Notes: a model not told the origin generated them from the sequence alone. A stretch of 64,000 nt of DNA from Haloprofundus marisrubri (GCF_001469955.1 NZ_LOPU01000029.1:248001-312000), one strand, 5' to 3'; shown: positions 1-7,618, counted from the first letter of the stretch. Numbers and translations are program-made.

Positions 1-121
1 TCATATTGACCGACATACCCTCTCTATCCTCGAGTCAGTAAGACGCTTCTCGGATTACTGATGAGGTAGAAGGCCTCCATTCATCCGAAGCGCTATGCTA
101 ATTCACTGACTAGTCTCTGGT

Positions 122-925
122 ATGAAACAGTCCTGTTCGCGGCGCTCAGCACTGCGAACGATGGGAGTTGGAGCAATCGCCGCCACAACAGGATGTATGA
201 GTTTAGCATATCGACTGACCGGACCAGCCGTTGGGATGACTGGTTTTGCGTTCAACCCAGAACGGATTGTTCTCGACACTGGTGAGACGCTCACGTGGGT
301 CAACAATAGCATCGGCAGTCACACCGTCACTGCGTACGAAGAACGAATTCCTGATGATGCAGAGTACTTCAGCAGTGGAGGGTTCGAATCGGAGTCTCGT
401 GCACGAGAAGACGGATACGGAAGTCGGCATAATATTGAGGAAGACGGATATTTCCGACACACCTTCGAGACACCCGGCTATTACGACTACTACTGTAGAC
501 CACACGAAGAAACGATGGTGGGGACTGTCGTCGTGAAAAAACCAAATGGCGAACTTCCAGCACAACCAGAGATAGTGACGCCAGATACTGACCACACCAT
601 CTCCATGGGGCCGTGGTCGTTCGCTCCCGAGTCACTCACCATCCAACCAGGTGAGAGCGTCGGGTGGGTAAATGGAACAGGGATTGCTCACTCAGTTACC
701 GCAAACCGGGTCCCACCCGATGCAGAGTATTTTGCGAGCGGCGGATTTGAAAGTCGCAAGAGGGCCGAATACGATTGGGACACTGAACGAAAAGGCGACA
801 TCACACGCGACGCTCCCTACACTCACACATTTGAGACCCCCGGACGATATGACTACTATTGCATCCTCCACGACCGAACTATGACCGGAAGGATAATCGT
901 GGAACCCGAGACGCAAGTACAGTAA
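122..925 (+). CDS. Two-domain halocyanin-like cupredoxin lipoprotein
   Basis: This is an exported blue-copper type electron carrier of 267 aa with two cupredoxin domains, expected to sit on the outer face of the membrane. The N-terminus carries a twin-arginine signal (CSRRSALRTMG) followed by a lipobox ending TTGC near residue 25, so it is probably a TAT lipoprotein. Domain 1 (about 35-140) has the ligand set SHTV then YYCRPHEETM. Domain 2 (about 155-262) has AHSV then YYCILHDRTM. Both therefore keep His-Cys-His-Met and should bind type 1 copper. The redox partner is unknown; no oxidase lies next to it. The gene is monocistronic and convergent with the HTH gene that follows. Confidence 0.9.
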   Translation: MKQSCSRRSALRTMGVGAIAATTGCMSLAYRLTGPAVGMTGFAFNPERIVLDTGETLTWVNNSIGSHTVTAYEERIPDDAEYFSSGGFESESRAREDGYGSRHNIEEDGYFRHTFETPGYYDYYCRPHEETMVGTVVVKKPNGELPAQPEIVTPDTDHTISMGPWSFAPESLTIQPGESVGWVNGTGIAHSVTANRVPPDAEYFASGGFESRKRAEYDWDTERKGDITRDAPYTHTFETPGRYDYYCILHDRTMTGRIIVEPETQVQ

Positions 926-937
926 ATACTCAGAGGG

Positions 938-1201
938 TCAGTTACCCTCTCGAGGGTCGGTGCGAATCTCATAAACGCCCGTCTCAAGCAAATTCACGAT
1001 ATGGTCGTGCTCTTCTAATCGTTTGAGGCGCTGATTAATATACTGACGTGAGACTGTTTCTCGAATGCCCCGAGAAATCAGAAGCTCTCGGGCCAGCGTC
1101 GGTGTAACTCGGCCTTCATTTAGAAGGTCAAGTACGGACTGGTCTAATTCGTTAAGATCGTCTGGAGAGAGGGTCATTCTCTCATAATCGCTGCCCGGCA
1201 T
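938..1201 (-). CDS. Small winged-helix repressor, PhiH1-repressor-like
   Basis: An 87-aa protein predicted to be a DNA-binding winged helix. Residues 15-75 show the helix-turn-helix pattern: LDLLNEGRVTPTLARELL, then a recognition helix around RETVSRQYINQRLKRLEEHDHI, then a short wing. The size and the phrase VSRQYINQRLKRLEEH resemble the PhiH1-type repressors common on haloarchaeal proviruses and plasmids. It is transcribed away from the three-gene operon starting at 1392, and the space between them carries paired repeats that could be its operators. Autorepression plus control of that operon is an inference from this arrangement. Confidence 0.8.
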   Translation of the reverse strand: MPGSDYERMTLSPDDLNELDQSVLDLLNEGRVTPTLARELLISRGIRETVSRQYINQRLKRLEEHDHIVNLLETGVYEIRTDPREGN

Positions 1202-1298
1202 TTACAACAGTAACGACTCGTCTCAACTGCTTAAGCTTTCTCTTGGTTACTGACAAAGGTTGCAGCTAATACCAGTTTACAACAGAAACCTTAAGCAG
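1201..1298. promoter_or_regulatory. Shared divergent control region with paired direct and inverted repeats
   Basis: A direct repeat, TTTACAACAG(t/a)AAC, occurs at 1201-1214 and 1276-1289. An inverted pair, CTGCTTAAG(c)TTTC at 1227-1240 and GAAACCTTAAGCAG at 1285-1298, matches at 13 of 14 positions. Both lie between the start of the winged-helix gene and the operon beginning at 1392. Paired sites of this kind suit a dimeric repressor with looping or cooperative binding. Binding by the neighbouring HTH protein is inferred. Confidence 0.6.
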
Positions 1299-1346
1299 AG
1301 TGATTGCATAGATGGTACTGATGAAAGGGTGGTCCTGCCGAGAAAT

Positions 1347-1391
1347 CGGCCGGCGGTGCAACGCCGACCGCGCTTTCGAGGAAGCGAAAGC
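1347..1391 (+). promoter_or_regulatory. Structured 5' leader, two hairpins abutting the start codon
   Basis: The first hairpin pairs 1347-1355 with 1362-1370 (9 positions, one C-A mismatch, 6-nt loop). The second pairs GCTTTCG (1372-1378) with CGAAAGC (1385-1391), with the purine-rich loop AGGAAG. The ATG at 1392 follows the second stem directly. This suggests control of initiation, although many haloarchaeal genes are leaderless and the structure could also belong to transcription control. Confidence 0.45.
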
Positions 1392-1730
1392 ATGTCAACT
1401 AACGCAACCAGCAGTGAAAACTGCACCGACAGTCGAAACGCACGCGAAGCAATCACCAACATTCAGACCCTTCGTCGTGGAGACCGGATACTCTTCGAGG
1501 ACCGGTCGAAGCCACTCACCGTTGTCAACCTCGGTACCCGTGAGTTCCCCGTCGTCAACGACGAAGATCAACTCATTCACCTCGTCAAAGTCCGTGGTGG
1601 CTGGGCGAACGCGAAAACCTACATCCTCGGTACCCAGCGAAGCATTTGGACAGGAGAAATCACAGGAATCGTCTGTGAACAGACTGGGTTCGTCGAGACG
1701 CTCTGGCGTGTCTCGGAGGCAACCGCATGA
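1392..1730 (+). CDS. Hypothetical protein, first gene of a three-gene plasmid-type operon
   Basis: A 112-aa protein of unknown function. The start at 1392 is preferred over an upstream in-frame start at 1260 because the upstream part is structured leader and repeat sequence, and the protein from 1392 (MSTNATSSENC) has haloarchaeal composition. The body is beta-rich (TLRRGDRILFEDRSKPLTVVNLG, then VVNDEDQLIHLVKVRGG) and resembles a small SH3-like or barrel fold. It ends ATGA over the next start, so translation is probably coupled. No catalytic motif is visible. Its location beside a PhiH-like repressor suggests an integrated plasmid or provirus. Confidence 0.7.
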   Translation: MSTNATSSENCTDSRNAREAITNIQTLRRGDRILFEDRSKPLTVVNLGTREFPVVNDEDQLIHLVKVRGGWANAKTYILGTQRSIWTGEITGIVCEQTGFVETLWRVSEATA

Positions 1731-1972
1731 GCGCCTTCGACGACCAGCCTGAGACAGAGTTCTGCTACGGGTGTCAACGCGAACGCCTCAACTGCAACCA
1801 CTCACAGGACAACAACGACTCAGAGACTGAACTCACGACGTGTGAGACCTGTGGTGCAGTCGGTCTCCCAGAACGCATCCTCGAACACGACTGCCGAGCA
1901 TTCGTTGAGGACGTCTCAGAACGCATCACAGACGAGCGCGACGCAGTGGTTTCTCCGGAGGGAAACCAATGA
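1727..1972 (+). CDS. Small zinc-finger protein, second operon gene
   Basis: An 81-aa acidic protein with two cysteine clusters: CYGCQRERLNCNH near residues 13-25 and CETCGAVGLPERILEHDC near 39-56. The second cluster reads as a C2HC zinc finger. It overlaps the previous gene by 4 nt and the next gene by 4 nt (ATGA at both junctions), so the three products are probably made together. Possible roles are nucleic-acid binding or adaptor function within a complex with the coiled-coil product. The exact role is unknown. Confidence 0.75.
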   Translation: MSAFDDQPETEFCYGCQRERLNCNHSQDNNDSETELTTCETCGAVGLPERILEHDCRAFVEDVSERITDERDAVVSPEGNQ

Positions 1973-2913
1973 GTGGCGGTGTCGACACCGTTGCTTCCAG
2001 TGCAGACACAATCGAGACACTCACTTCTCGGCTTGACTCACTGGAGGAAGCACTCGAGCGTCGACCAACACGTGAGGAAGTCGATGAGTTGCGTGCTGAA
2101 CTCACAGGCCTCCGCAAAGAGAATGCGCGGCTTCGTCGACGGTTAGATGAACGACGCGACGAGCAGAGCTTCGTCGAGATCCGTGGCGAACTCACCGATG
2201 AAGGCCATGCAAAGGATCCCAAAGACATCTACATCGGCGGTGTGCCAATCGGGTCGGCGGTGTCGACGACGAAGTCGCTGGTGCGAGAGGTCAAAGAGTA
2301 CATCGAGACTGGAGAGCGCACAGCGACGCGCAAAGAACTCATGCGCGACTTCTTATTGCCGCTGCATAAACTCCACCAAGACTTCCAGGACGGCGACGCA
2401 GAGTACCTCCGTGAAGAAAAGCACGCGAGCACACGCCGAGCAGTCCGGCTCTTCGGAGATGTAATCGAGCGTGGCCAGCGCTCGGGCGATGAATACCAGT
2501 ACACCTCAAAACAGGCGAAGCGCTGTCTCCGCAATGCCGAAGATATGACGCGGAGTGGGCAATCAACGACCGTTCGGCGTGCCTTCCATGCCTTCGAGGA
2601 CTTCACCCGGAAGGGCGACCAGGAGTCACTCTTTGAGTTCCGCGGCAAAGACAACCCGAACAAGGAGAACACCTTGGTCGCGGATGTAACTCGGCTCACG
2701 GACTACATGGACGGTCTCGAAGAGACACTGGAGGAAATCGAGACCGCGAACTTCGAGGTCGAGACTGAGAGCGTGGAGACGACTGTAGAGAGTGACGCGC
2801 AGTCCAGTGGAGAAGAGGCGCGTGCTGAAGCCGATGCGTTGTTTGAAGCAATGCAGCAAGCCACGACTGGAAGTTCAGAGAGTTTGCCACAGGGGAACGC
2901 AGTCGGTGGCTGA
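1969..2913 (+). CDS. Coiled-coil hypothetical protein, third operon gene
   Basis: A 314-aa acidic protein. Residues about 12-65 form a strong heptad coiled coil (IETLTSRLDSLEEALERR, then LRAELTGLRKENARLRRRLDE). A conserved-looking central part (KDPKDIYIGGVPIGSAVSTTK, then a helical region to about 240) is followed by a low-complexity acidic tail. No ATPase, nuclease or HTH motif is visible. It overlaps the zinc-finger gene by ATGA. Position next to a repressor and an Orc1 remnant suggests maintenance or segregation of a former replicon, but this is inference only. Confidence 0.75.
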   Translation: MSGGVDTVASSADTIETLTSRLDSLEEALERRPTREEVDELRAELTGLRKENARLRRRLDERRDEQSFVEIRGELTDEGHAKDPKDIYIGGVPIGSAVSTTKSLVREVKEYIETGERTATRKELMRDFLLPLHKLHQDFQDGDAEYLREEKHASTRRAVRLFGDVIERGQRSGDEYQYTSKQAKRCLRNAEDMTRSGQSTTVRRAFHAFEDFTRKGDQESLFEFRGKDNPNKENTLVADVTRLTDYMDGLEETLEEIETANFEVETESVETTVESDAQSSGEEARAEADALFEAMQQATTGSSESLPQGNAVGG

Positions 2914-3245
2914 CGGTGCTGTAAGCACGAGGTGACAAAGACGCGTTAGCCAACCCTCGAGGTGAGAACCCACGCCTCTCACGAGAACTACACGTCTGAT
3001 TTGACTCAGACAGACGCGGTGTGTATGCAAGATTCCGCTACTGGAGGGTGTATTCGATGGAGCGGACGTGAATCAAGATTGTCCTCCGATCTTTGCTTTG
3101 CTTGCGCTTACACGGGGATGGCAAGGCCGCTTACAGCAGTGTCAGGTCATGGATTTCAGACCCACGTCGGACCGCCTTGACACGGTGATTACGAGACTGA
3201 AGTGAGTGGGTATTTGTGTGCGGTCTTTGACGACTTAGCCACTAC
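2914..3245. other. Intergenic region, no gene seen
   Basis: The 332 nt between the coiled-coil operon and the epimerase gene hold no convincing reading frame on either strand. The open 72-codon stretch at 2962 has cysteine- and serine-rich composition unlike the neighbours. The region presumably contains the epimerase promoter. Confidence 0.5.
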
Positions 3246-4178
3246 ATGGAACTCTCTGGACAGTCCATCACTATCACTGGTGGTGCAGGACTTGTTGGGT
3301 CACATCTTGCAGCTCGCCTCGCCGCAGATAATAGCGTTCTCGTCGCAGACGACCTCTCGAAAGGCAAGCGCGACCGTGTGCCTGAAGACGTCGCGTTCGA
3401 GCAGGCAGATATGACTACCGCCTCGGATGTCTCTCGGGTCATCACTGAGGAGACGGACATGGTGTTTCACTTTGCGGCGTATACGGACACGAACTACGCG
3501 AATCCACGGCAGTTGTTCGAGGAAAATACTGAGATGACCTACAACGTCCTCGAACGGATGGACGAGGTTGGCGTCGACAACATCGCCTTCACGTCGTCAT
3601 CGACGATCTACGGTGAAGCCCCACGGCCAACGCCAGAAGATTACGCACCACTCGAACCGATCAGTGAGTACGGAGCCTCAAAACTCGCCGATGAAGCACT
3701 CGTCTCGACATACGCTCATTCGCACGGTATGACTGCGTGGGTCTATCGCTTCGCTAATATCGTCGGCCCGAATCAGCGTGGCAACGTCATTCCCGACTTT
3801 GTTGAGAAACTTGACGACAACCCAGATGAACTCGAAATTCTCGGCGATGGGCGACAGGAGAAATCCTACCTATATGTCGAAGATTGCGTCGACGCAATGT
3901 GTCACGTCGTCGAGCACGCAGACGCGACGTTGAACACATACAACCTGGGGACCCGGACGACGACGTCGGTGACGACAATCGCTGATATCGTCTCCGACGA
4001 AATGGGTCTCGAACCGGAGTATCAGTACACAGGTGGCGATCGAGGCTGGACTGGTGACGTCCCGAAGATGCGGCTTTCGATCGAGAAATTGTCCGCACTT
4101 GGGTGGCACCCACCGACCGCAAGTGACGATGCAGTTCGACGTGCTGCACGTGAGTTGATCGACGAGATTACTGGGTAA
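3246..4178 (+). CDS. NAD-dependent sugar epimerase/dehydratase (extended SDR)
   Basis: A 310-aa extended short-chain dehydrogenase acting on nucleotide sugars, most like UDP-glucose 4-epimerases. The Rossmann motif TGGAGLVGSHLA lies at residues 11-22, the FHFAAYTD segment near 75-82, and the catalytic SSS and YGASK motifs near 119-145. Length is normal for the family. It stands alone between the plasmid-like operon and a small membrane gene, about 6.6 kb from the glycan island. It could supply an activated sugar for surface glycans. The exact substrate cannot be read from the sequence. Confidence 0.88.
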   Translation: MELSGQSITITGGAGLVGSHLAARLAADNSVLVADDLSKGKRDRVPEDVAFEQADMTTASDVSRVITEETDMVFHFAAYTDTNYANPRQLFEENTEMTYNVLERMDEVGVDNIAFTSSSTIYGEAPRPTPEDYAPLEPISEYGASKLADEALVSTYAHSHGMTAWVYRFANIVGPNQRGNVIPDFVEKLDDNPDELEILGDGRQEKSYLYVEDCVDAMCHVVEHADATLNTYNLGTRTTTSVTTIADIVSDEMGLEPEYQYTGGDRGWTGDVPKMRLSIEKLSALGWHPPTASDDAVRRAARELIDEITG

Positions 4179-4237
4179 GGGAGATCGTCGTCGCTCGACG
4201 TTGCTACGGCGAGACCTCGAAAGTCTACAATACGGGT

Positions 4238-4304
4238 CCTGTTGAGATCCTCAGCCGCTGATCGTTTTCTGAAGCCGTGCTGAATATAGAGTGCAAGTCA
4301 GTCA
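4238..4304 (+). repeat. Dispersed GCTGAATA motif, copy A, with upstream shared block
   Basis: The core GTGCTGAATATAGAG followed by TGCAAGTCAGTCA lies at 4277-4304. The block CTGTTGAGATCCTCAG at 4238-4253 matches CTGTCGAAATCCTCAG at 30225-30240 with two differences. Related cores occur at 7782, 7839, 30258 and 30901. This looks like the scar of a mobile element; I cannot name the element. Confidence 0.55.
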
Positions 4305-4386
4305 CCAGCGGTCGGCCGCTACCGACACATCTGGGTAGTTCACATACAGCACACAGAACTATCATCAAGGTCGAGAAACAGTGCCC

Positions 4387-4548
4387 ATGGACTGGCGGGT
4401 TATTGTTGCCGGATTCGTCGTCTGTGTTGGCCTTGCCGTTGGGTGGAGAGACACCGGATCAGTTGGCGGTTCGATTTTCGCCGCTGGCTTACTTTCGGTG
4501 CTCTTCTTCGTAGGCTGGCTTATTGATAAGTACATTTATGGACTGTAA
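4387..4548 (+). CDS. Small two-TM membrane protein, 53 aa
   Basis: A short complete frame from ATG 4387 to TAA 4546. Residues 4-19 (VIVAGFVVCVGLAVGW) and 28-47 (GSIFAAGLLSVLFFVGWLI) form two hydrophobic segments separated by a short RDTGS turn. The C-terminus DKYIYGL is polar. The composition and GC-rich wobble positions suggest a real gene, although it is very short. Function is unknown. Confidence 0.6.
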   Translation: MDWRVIVAGFVVCVGLAVGWRDTGSVGGSIFAAGLLSVLFFVGWLIDKYIYGL

Positions 4549-4569
4549 CCGGTTCGGAGTCGGATTCCT

Positions 4570-4594
4570 CCCACGACTTCAGTCGTGGGTTACT
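4570..4594 (-). repeat. 25-nt hairpin unit, copy 1
   Basis: CCCACGACT TC AGTCGTGGG (4570-4589) folds into a 9-bp stem. Read on the minus strand, the 25 nt at 4570-4594 are identical to 38802-38826 on the plus strand. It sits right after the stop codon of the zinc-finger gene at 4596-5054. The same hairpin sequence is familiar from the ends of haloarchaeal IS200/IS605-type elements and their palindrome-associated derivatives; that link is from memory and is inference. Confidence 0.65.
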
Positions 4595-4595
4595 A

Positions 4596-5054
4596 CTAAG
4601 CTTCCGGACACTCCACCAGATGCGCCGGGAGGCCGCCTCGATTGACTTCCTCACCACACAGTGGGCACTCCTGGGTTTCCTCTTCTTCCCAGTTCGGACC
4701 ACGCGACTCAACGCTGTCGTAGTAGTCGCCGAGGACCTCACTCGCCAGTTTCGACCACGACCGTCCTTGCTGGCCGATCGTCTGGGTCATCGCGCGGCGT
4801 TGCTTTGCTTCGACGAGCGAGGGATTCTCGTCGAGGAACGTTCGGAGGACGTCCTCGCGGTCGTGGTCTTCGAGGTAGGCGATGCGGGTGACTTCACCGC
4901 CAATCGATGTGACCCCACCTCTGCCTCGACGCACCGCGAAGAATCGAAGACCAGCCTCGCGGTGTAGGGGTGTGACCTCTGTCGGAAGTTCGTCGTCGGG
5001 GACCGGGCCGTGTTCTTGGAGGTGGGTGATGTTGCGTGGTTGTTCAAGCGGCAT
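4596..5054 (-). CDS. Hypothetical protein with C-terminal C2HC zinc finger
   Basis: A 152-aa protein starting at MPLEQPRN. An in-frame GTG at 5132 would add 26 residues and cannot be excluded. Residues 1-125 contain no family I recognise. The C-terminus CPLCGEEVNRGGLPAHLVEC is a clear zinc finger with two Cys, His and a final Cys. The gene ends seven nucleotides before a strong hairpin that could end its transcript. It lies between small membrane and zinc genes in the suspected replicon scar. A nucleic-acid-binding role is plausible but unproven. Confidence 0.65.
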   Translation of the reverse strand: MPLEQPRNITHLQEHGPVPDDELPTEVTPLHREAGLRFFAVRRGRGGVTSIGGEVTRIAYLEDHDREDVLRTFLDENPSLVEAKQRRAMTQTIGQQGRSWSKLASEVLGDYYDSVESRGPNWEEEETQECPLCGEEVNRGGLPAHLVECPEA

Positions 5055-5165
5055 AGCCGTCGCTGTGAACTCGTCGTATTTGATTGGTGTGATTTTCGAG
5101 AGAATGGCTATATTGGGTCCTCCACCCCCCACTGTATATTACGCTCCTGTGAGCATCATTACTTG

Positions 5166-5363
5166 ATGGCCGGCGAGTGCCCCCGGTGTGAGACCTCCAC
5201 GCTCTACAGCCACCGTGAAACTGCCGTTGTGTTCGTCAATCCTAGTCCCCGCCTTCGTGAACTCATCAACGCCTTCGGTGAACCAGAGCCCTGCAGTGGC
5301 ATCTACATCTGTACGAACTGCTACAACGCCTTCGACGATCGGGATGAGAAAGTGGAACCCTAA
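5166..5363 (+). CDS. Small zinc-ribbon protein, 65 aa
   Basis: The protein MAGECPRCETSTLYSHR... has a CPRC pair near residue 5 and a CTNC pair near residue 49, the pattern of a short zinc ribbon. An earlier in-frame start at 5010 is unlikely because that extension overlaps the divergent gene. Its TAA at 5361-5363 lies in the same frame as the Orc1 remnant that follows, so only this stop separates the two frames. It may be an independent micro-protein or the result of a fusion during loss of the Orc1 N-terminus. Confidence 0.65.
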   Translation: MAGECPRCETSTLYSHRETAVVFVNPSPRLRELINAFGEPEPCSGIYICTNCYNAFDDRDEKVEP

Positions 5364-6188
5364 ATCCTCAGAGGTGAAGGTGGCTATACGCCGACCGTCT
5401 GTGTAAACGACCGAAGCTACCACAAACGCCGCGAAGTGCTGTTTCTCGCTGCGCGGGAACTCGCCGGGCAGATGGCCGTCCATATCGAATCCTCGCCCGA
5501 CCTCGCATTCCTCCAGCAGCTCGAAGACACTGCCGACCACCCACGCGTGGCGATCCTCGACGAAGCCGACGCCGTCGACCCCGAAGTCTTGTATGACCTT
5601 TTCGAGATTCCACGATTCGTACTCATCCTCGTCGGCAATCGTGAAGAGGACCTCATGGTGTCGATGGACACCCGGTTGCAGAGTCGCTTTCACGGCGCTC
5701 GGAAGATCGAGTTCAATCGCTACTCAGTAGAGGAACTCATCGGGATTCTGAAGAAGCGCGCCCAAAACGCGTTCTCGACTCCTGAATTCGTCGGCGACGA
5801 CGACCTGGAGGCGCTCGCCGAGCACGTCGACGGCGATGCTCGGTTTGGGATTGTGTTGCTTCGCACCGCTGCGGAGGATGCAGTCGAGCAAGGTCTGGAG
5901 CGGATCACTCCCGAGATAATTGGTGAGGCAGTGTCGCGTGCGAAGTCAGCGCTGCGCGATTCGCTGTTGGATTCATTGCCTGATGAGCATCGGACGCTCT
6001 ACGACGTCATCGTTGAGCACGAGCCAATTGGGCCGACGAGTGAGATTCGGCAGTTATACTGTAAGAAGACGGGTGAGTCGGCGTCGACGCGAACGATCCA
6101 GCGCTATTTGCGGGTGTTGCGGAACTACGATTGCATCGAATCCGAGGGTGAGAGTCAGAATATCGTGTATCGGAGTGTGTATCCCTAA
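5364..6188 (+). pseudogene. Orc1/Cdc6 replication initiator, N-terminally truncated
   Basis: The frame from 5364 (first usable start GTG 5436, 250 aa) encodes the second half of an Orc1/Cdc6 AAA+ protein. Walker B is present as VAILDEADAV, followed by sensor 1 (LILVGNREED), sensor 2 and lid helices (FNRYSVEELIGILKKRA), and the C-terminal winged helix (LPDEHRTLYDVIVEH through YLRVLRNYDCIE). The Walker A P-loop and the N-terminal region are absent, so ATP loading should not occur. This is a decayed initiator of a former plasmid or provirus. An alternative is a shortened protein kept for origin binding by its winged helix. Confidence 0.85.
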
Positions 6189-6191
6189 TCG

Positions 6192-6500
6192 CTAATAGCC
6201 TCTCGAATAGGTCTGATATCTCTCAAACCCGTATACTATGACACTAAGAATCATGAGTCCAAGGAGTGCCATTGTAACGTACGCTGCCGTAGTGTTTCCT
6301 CCGCTATAGACGAAGTAGAGATACGAAAATCCCGCTAGGCCACCAATTAGCCCACCGAGCCGAACACTTGTTGGACGAGATTTGTAAAGGATGGCCGTCC
6401 CGATCGCCGCGAGCGACCCAATTACAACCATAATGACCCCGAACGTGGTTGGGTTGGACGTCGTCGTTTGTAAGAGCATGAGATTCAGATTGTCTGACAT
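6192..6500 (-). CDS. Small three-TM membrane protein
   Basis: A 102-aa protein with predicted membrane segments near 20-40, 46-66 and 72-92. It ends with a tyrosine-rich tail (FERYQTYSRGY). The gene lies tail-to-tail with the Orc1 remnant (3 nt apart) and directly upstream of a degenerate second Orc1 tail. It thus sits between two copies of the same sequence. Function is unknown. Confidence 0.65.
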   Translation of the reverse strand: MSDNLNLMLLQTTTSNPTTFGVIMVVIGSLAAIGTAILYKSRPTSVRLGGLIGGLAGFSYLYFVYSGGNTTAAYVTMALLGLMILSVIVYGFERYQTYSRGY

Positions 6501-6539
6501 TGTTAAAAATGAGTCGGTAGTTGTAAGCGTTAGCCAGTC

Positions 6540-6697
6540 GGTCCGACCAGTGAGATCCGAAATTTGTACTGTGAGAAGACGGGTGAATCGGCCCCGACGC
6601 GGACGATTCAGCGCTACTTGCGGAAGCTTGGACCTACGATTGCATCGAGTCAGAGGGTGAGAGTCAGAATATCGTCTATCGGAGTGTGTATCTGTAG
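6540..6697 (+). pseudogene. Degenerate second copy of the Orc1/Cdc6 C-terminal winged helix
   Basis: The stretch matches 6031-6188 along its length: GAGAAGACGGGTGAATCGG against GTAAGAAGACGGGTGAGTCGG, and the ends CAGAATATCGTCTATCGG and CAGAATATCGTGTATCGG. It carries a 1-nt deletion after CGGAAGCTTGGA that shifts the frame, so no protein of Orc1 type can be made. Together with 5364-6188 it records an earlier tandem orc1 copy or a recombination scar. Confidence 0.85.
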
Positions 6698-6809
6698 GAG
6701 TTGTAGGACACCTTTCGCTGCTACTCGAAATCCAAATTCGTACTGTTCACGTCCGGTAAGCGGCGTAACCGACCATCATGCTCATGAACCTGAACGTACA
6801 GTATCGCTC

Positions 6810-7211
6810 ATGGACGTGGGTCTGGTATTCGCCGCGCTGATACCAGTTCTCCTACTCGTGGGTGTTTTCGGACGGTCTCGTGTCACTCGTTTCTGGAAGA
6901 ACCTGTTCACCGCTGAGTCAAGTGAGGACTTTTCGAACTACCAATATCTGGTAGTTGGCGGTCTATTCTTATCGATCAGTTTGTTTGGCCTCTTCTTCTA
7001 TTTCGAGGGGAATCTCGCCATAGCGATCCTCTTCGCTGGACTTGGAGCACCGGGTCTGCTCCCGATTTACGTATCATTGAGGGACATACTGCTCGGAGAC
7101 CCCTCACCAGGAGAAGGAAATGGTCCGTTTTCGATTTCTCACGACCAATTGGCCGTACTCCTGCTGCTCTTTGTTGGTATCTGGATTGGCGCTATCTGGA
7201 TTGCCGTTTGA
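6810..7211 (+). CDS. Four-TM membrane protein of unknown function
   Basis: A 133-aa protein starting MDVGLVFAALIPVLLL. Predicted membrane helices lie near 4-22, 46-64, 68-90 and 112-131, with a charged loop FTAESSEDFSNY between the first two. An in-frame start at 6564 is rejected because that part is the Orc1 tail scar. No family is recognised. Neighbours are other small membrane proteins of the same unexplained cluster. Confidence 0.65.
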   Translation: MDVGLVFAALIPVLLLVGVFGRSRVTRFWKNLFTAESSEDFSNYQYLVVGGLFLSISLFGLFFYFEGNLAIAILFAGLGAPGLLPIYVSLRDILLGDPSPGEGNGPFSISHDQLAVLLLLFVGIWIGAIWIAV

Positions 7212-7249
7212 ACACGGGCGGGAGCAGGCGTCAATCGTCGTTCAAGACC

Positions 7250-7441
7250 ATGCCAATGAATAGTGATACAGACTTACTTGTACTGATAGAATCATATTAG
7301 GGCATGAACACTGGATTTTCCCAATCCTTGCAGTTGTTGTGCTCACTCTGCTTCATCTGAGGTACAAGCTTGGCCGCGTCGGGTATGAATTGGGGAAGAA
7401 GCACCGAAAGAAGTTGACCGGTAATCAAGAGGCCGAAGATG
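7250..7441 (+). pseudogene. Frameshifted small membrane protein gene
   Basis: ATG 7250 opens a short frame (MPMNSDTDLLVLIESY, stop at 7298). The next frame carries a convincing protein stretch, GHEHWIFPILAVVVLTLLHL then RYKLGRVGYELGKKHRKK, ending TGA 7440-7442. That second part has no ATG, GTG or TTG at its beginning. A single frameshift near 7290-7300 would join them into one about 63-aa protein with one membrane helix and a basic tail. The downstream gene overlaps its stop as ATGA, typical of a working operon, so the break may be recent or a sequence error. Confidence 0.5.
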
Positions 7442-7618
7442 AGTGAGATCACGGAGAACCGAGGAGTACAGCTTGGTTTGTTAGTCACTCTTTTGTCAAT
7501 GGCTGGACTGGCAACTGGGATACTAACTGGACACTTCATCATCTCGTTCGTATCTGCCCCGTTCGCGTGGGTGGGACTTGCCTATGCCAAGACAAAGAGC
7601 AATAGATTCACACTGTAG
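7439..7618 (+). CDS. Small membrane protein, 59 aa, coupled to the upstream frame
   Basis: The protein MSEITENRGVQLGLLVTLLS... has hydrophobic segments near 10-31 and 33-49 and ends KTKSNRFTL. Its ATG overlaps the stop of the preceding frame (ATGA at 7439-7442). The polar N-terminus, two helices and basic tail suggest a two-pass inner-membrane protein. Function is unknown. Confidence 0.55.
   Translation: MSEITENRGVQLGLLVTLLSMAGLATGILTGHFIISFVSAPFAWVGLAYAKTKSNRFTL

Noticed and set aside
5139-5693. Long minus-strand frame opposite the zinc gene and Orc1 remnant
   Set aside because: Its product is only the antisense of the recognisable Orc1 sequence, and the plus-strand translation matches a known family.
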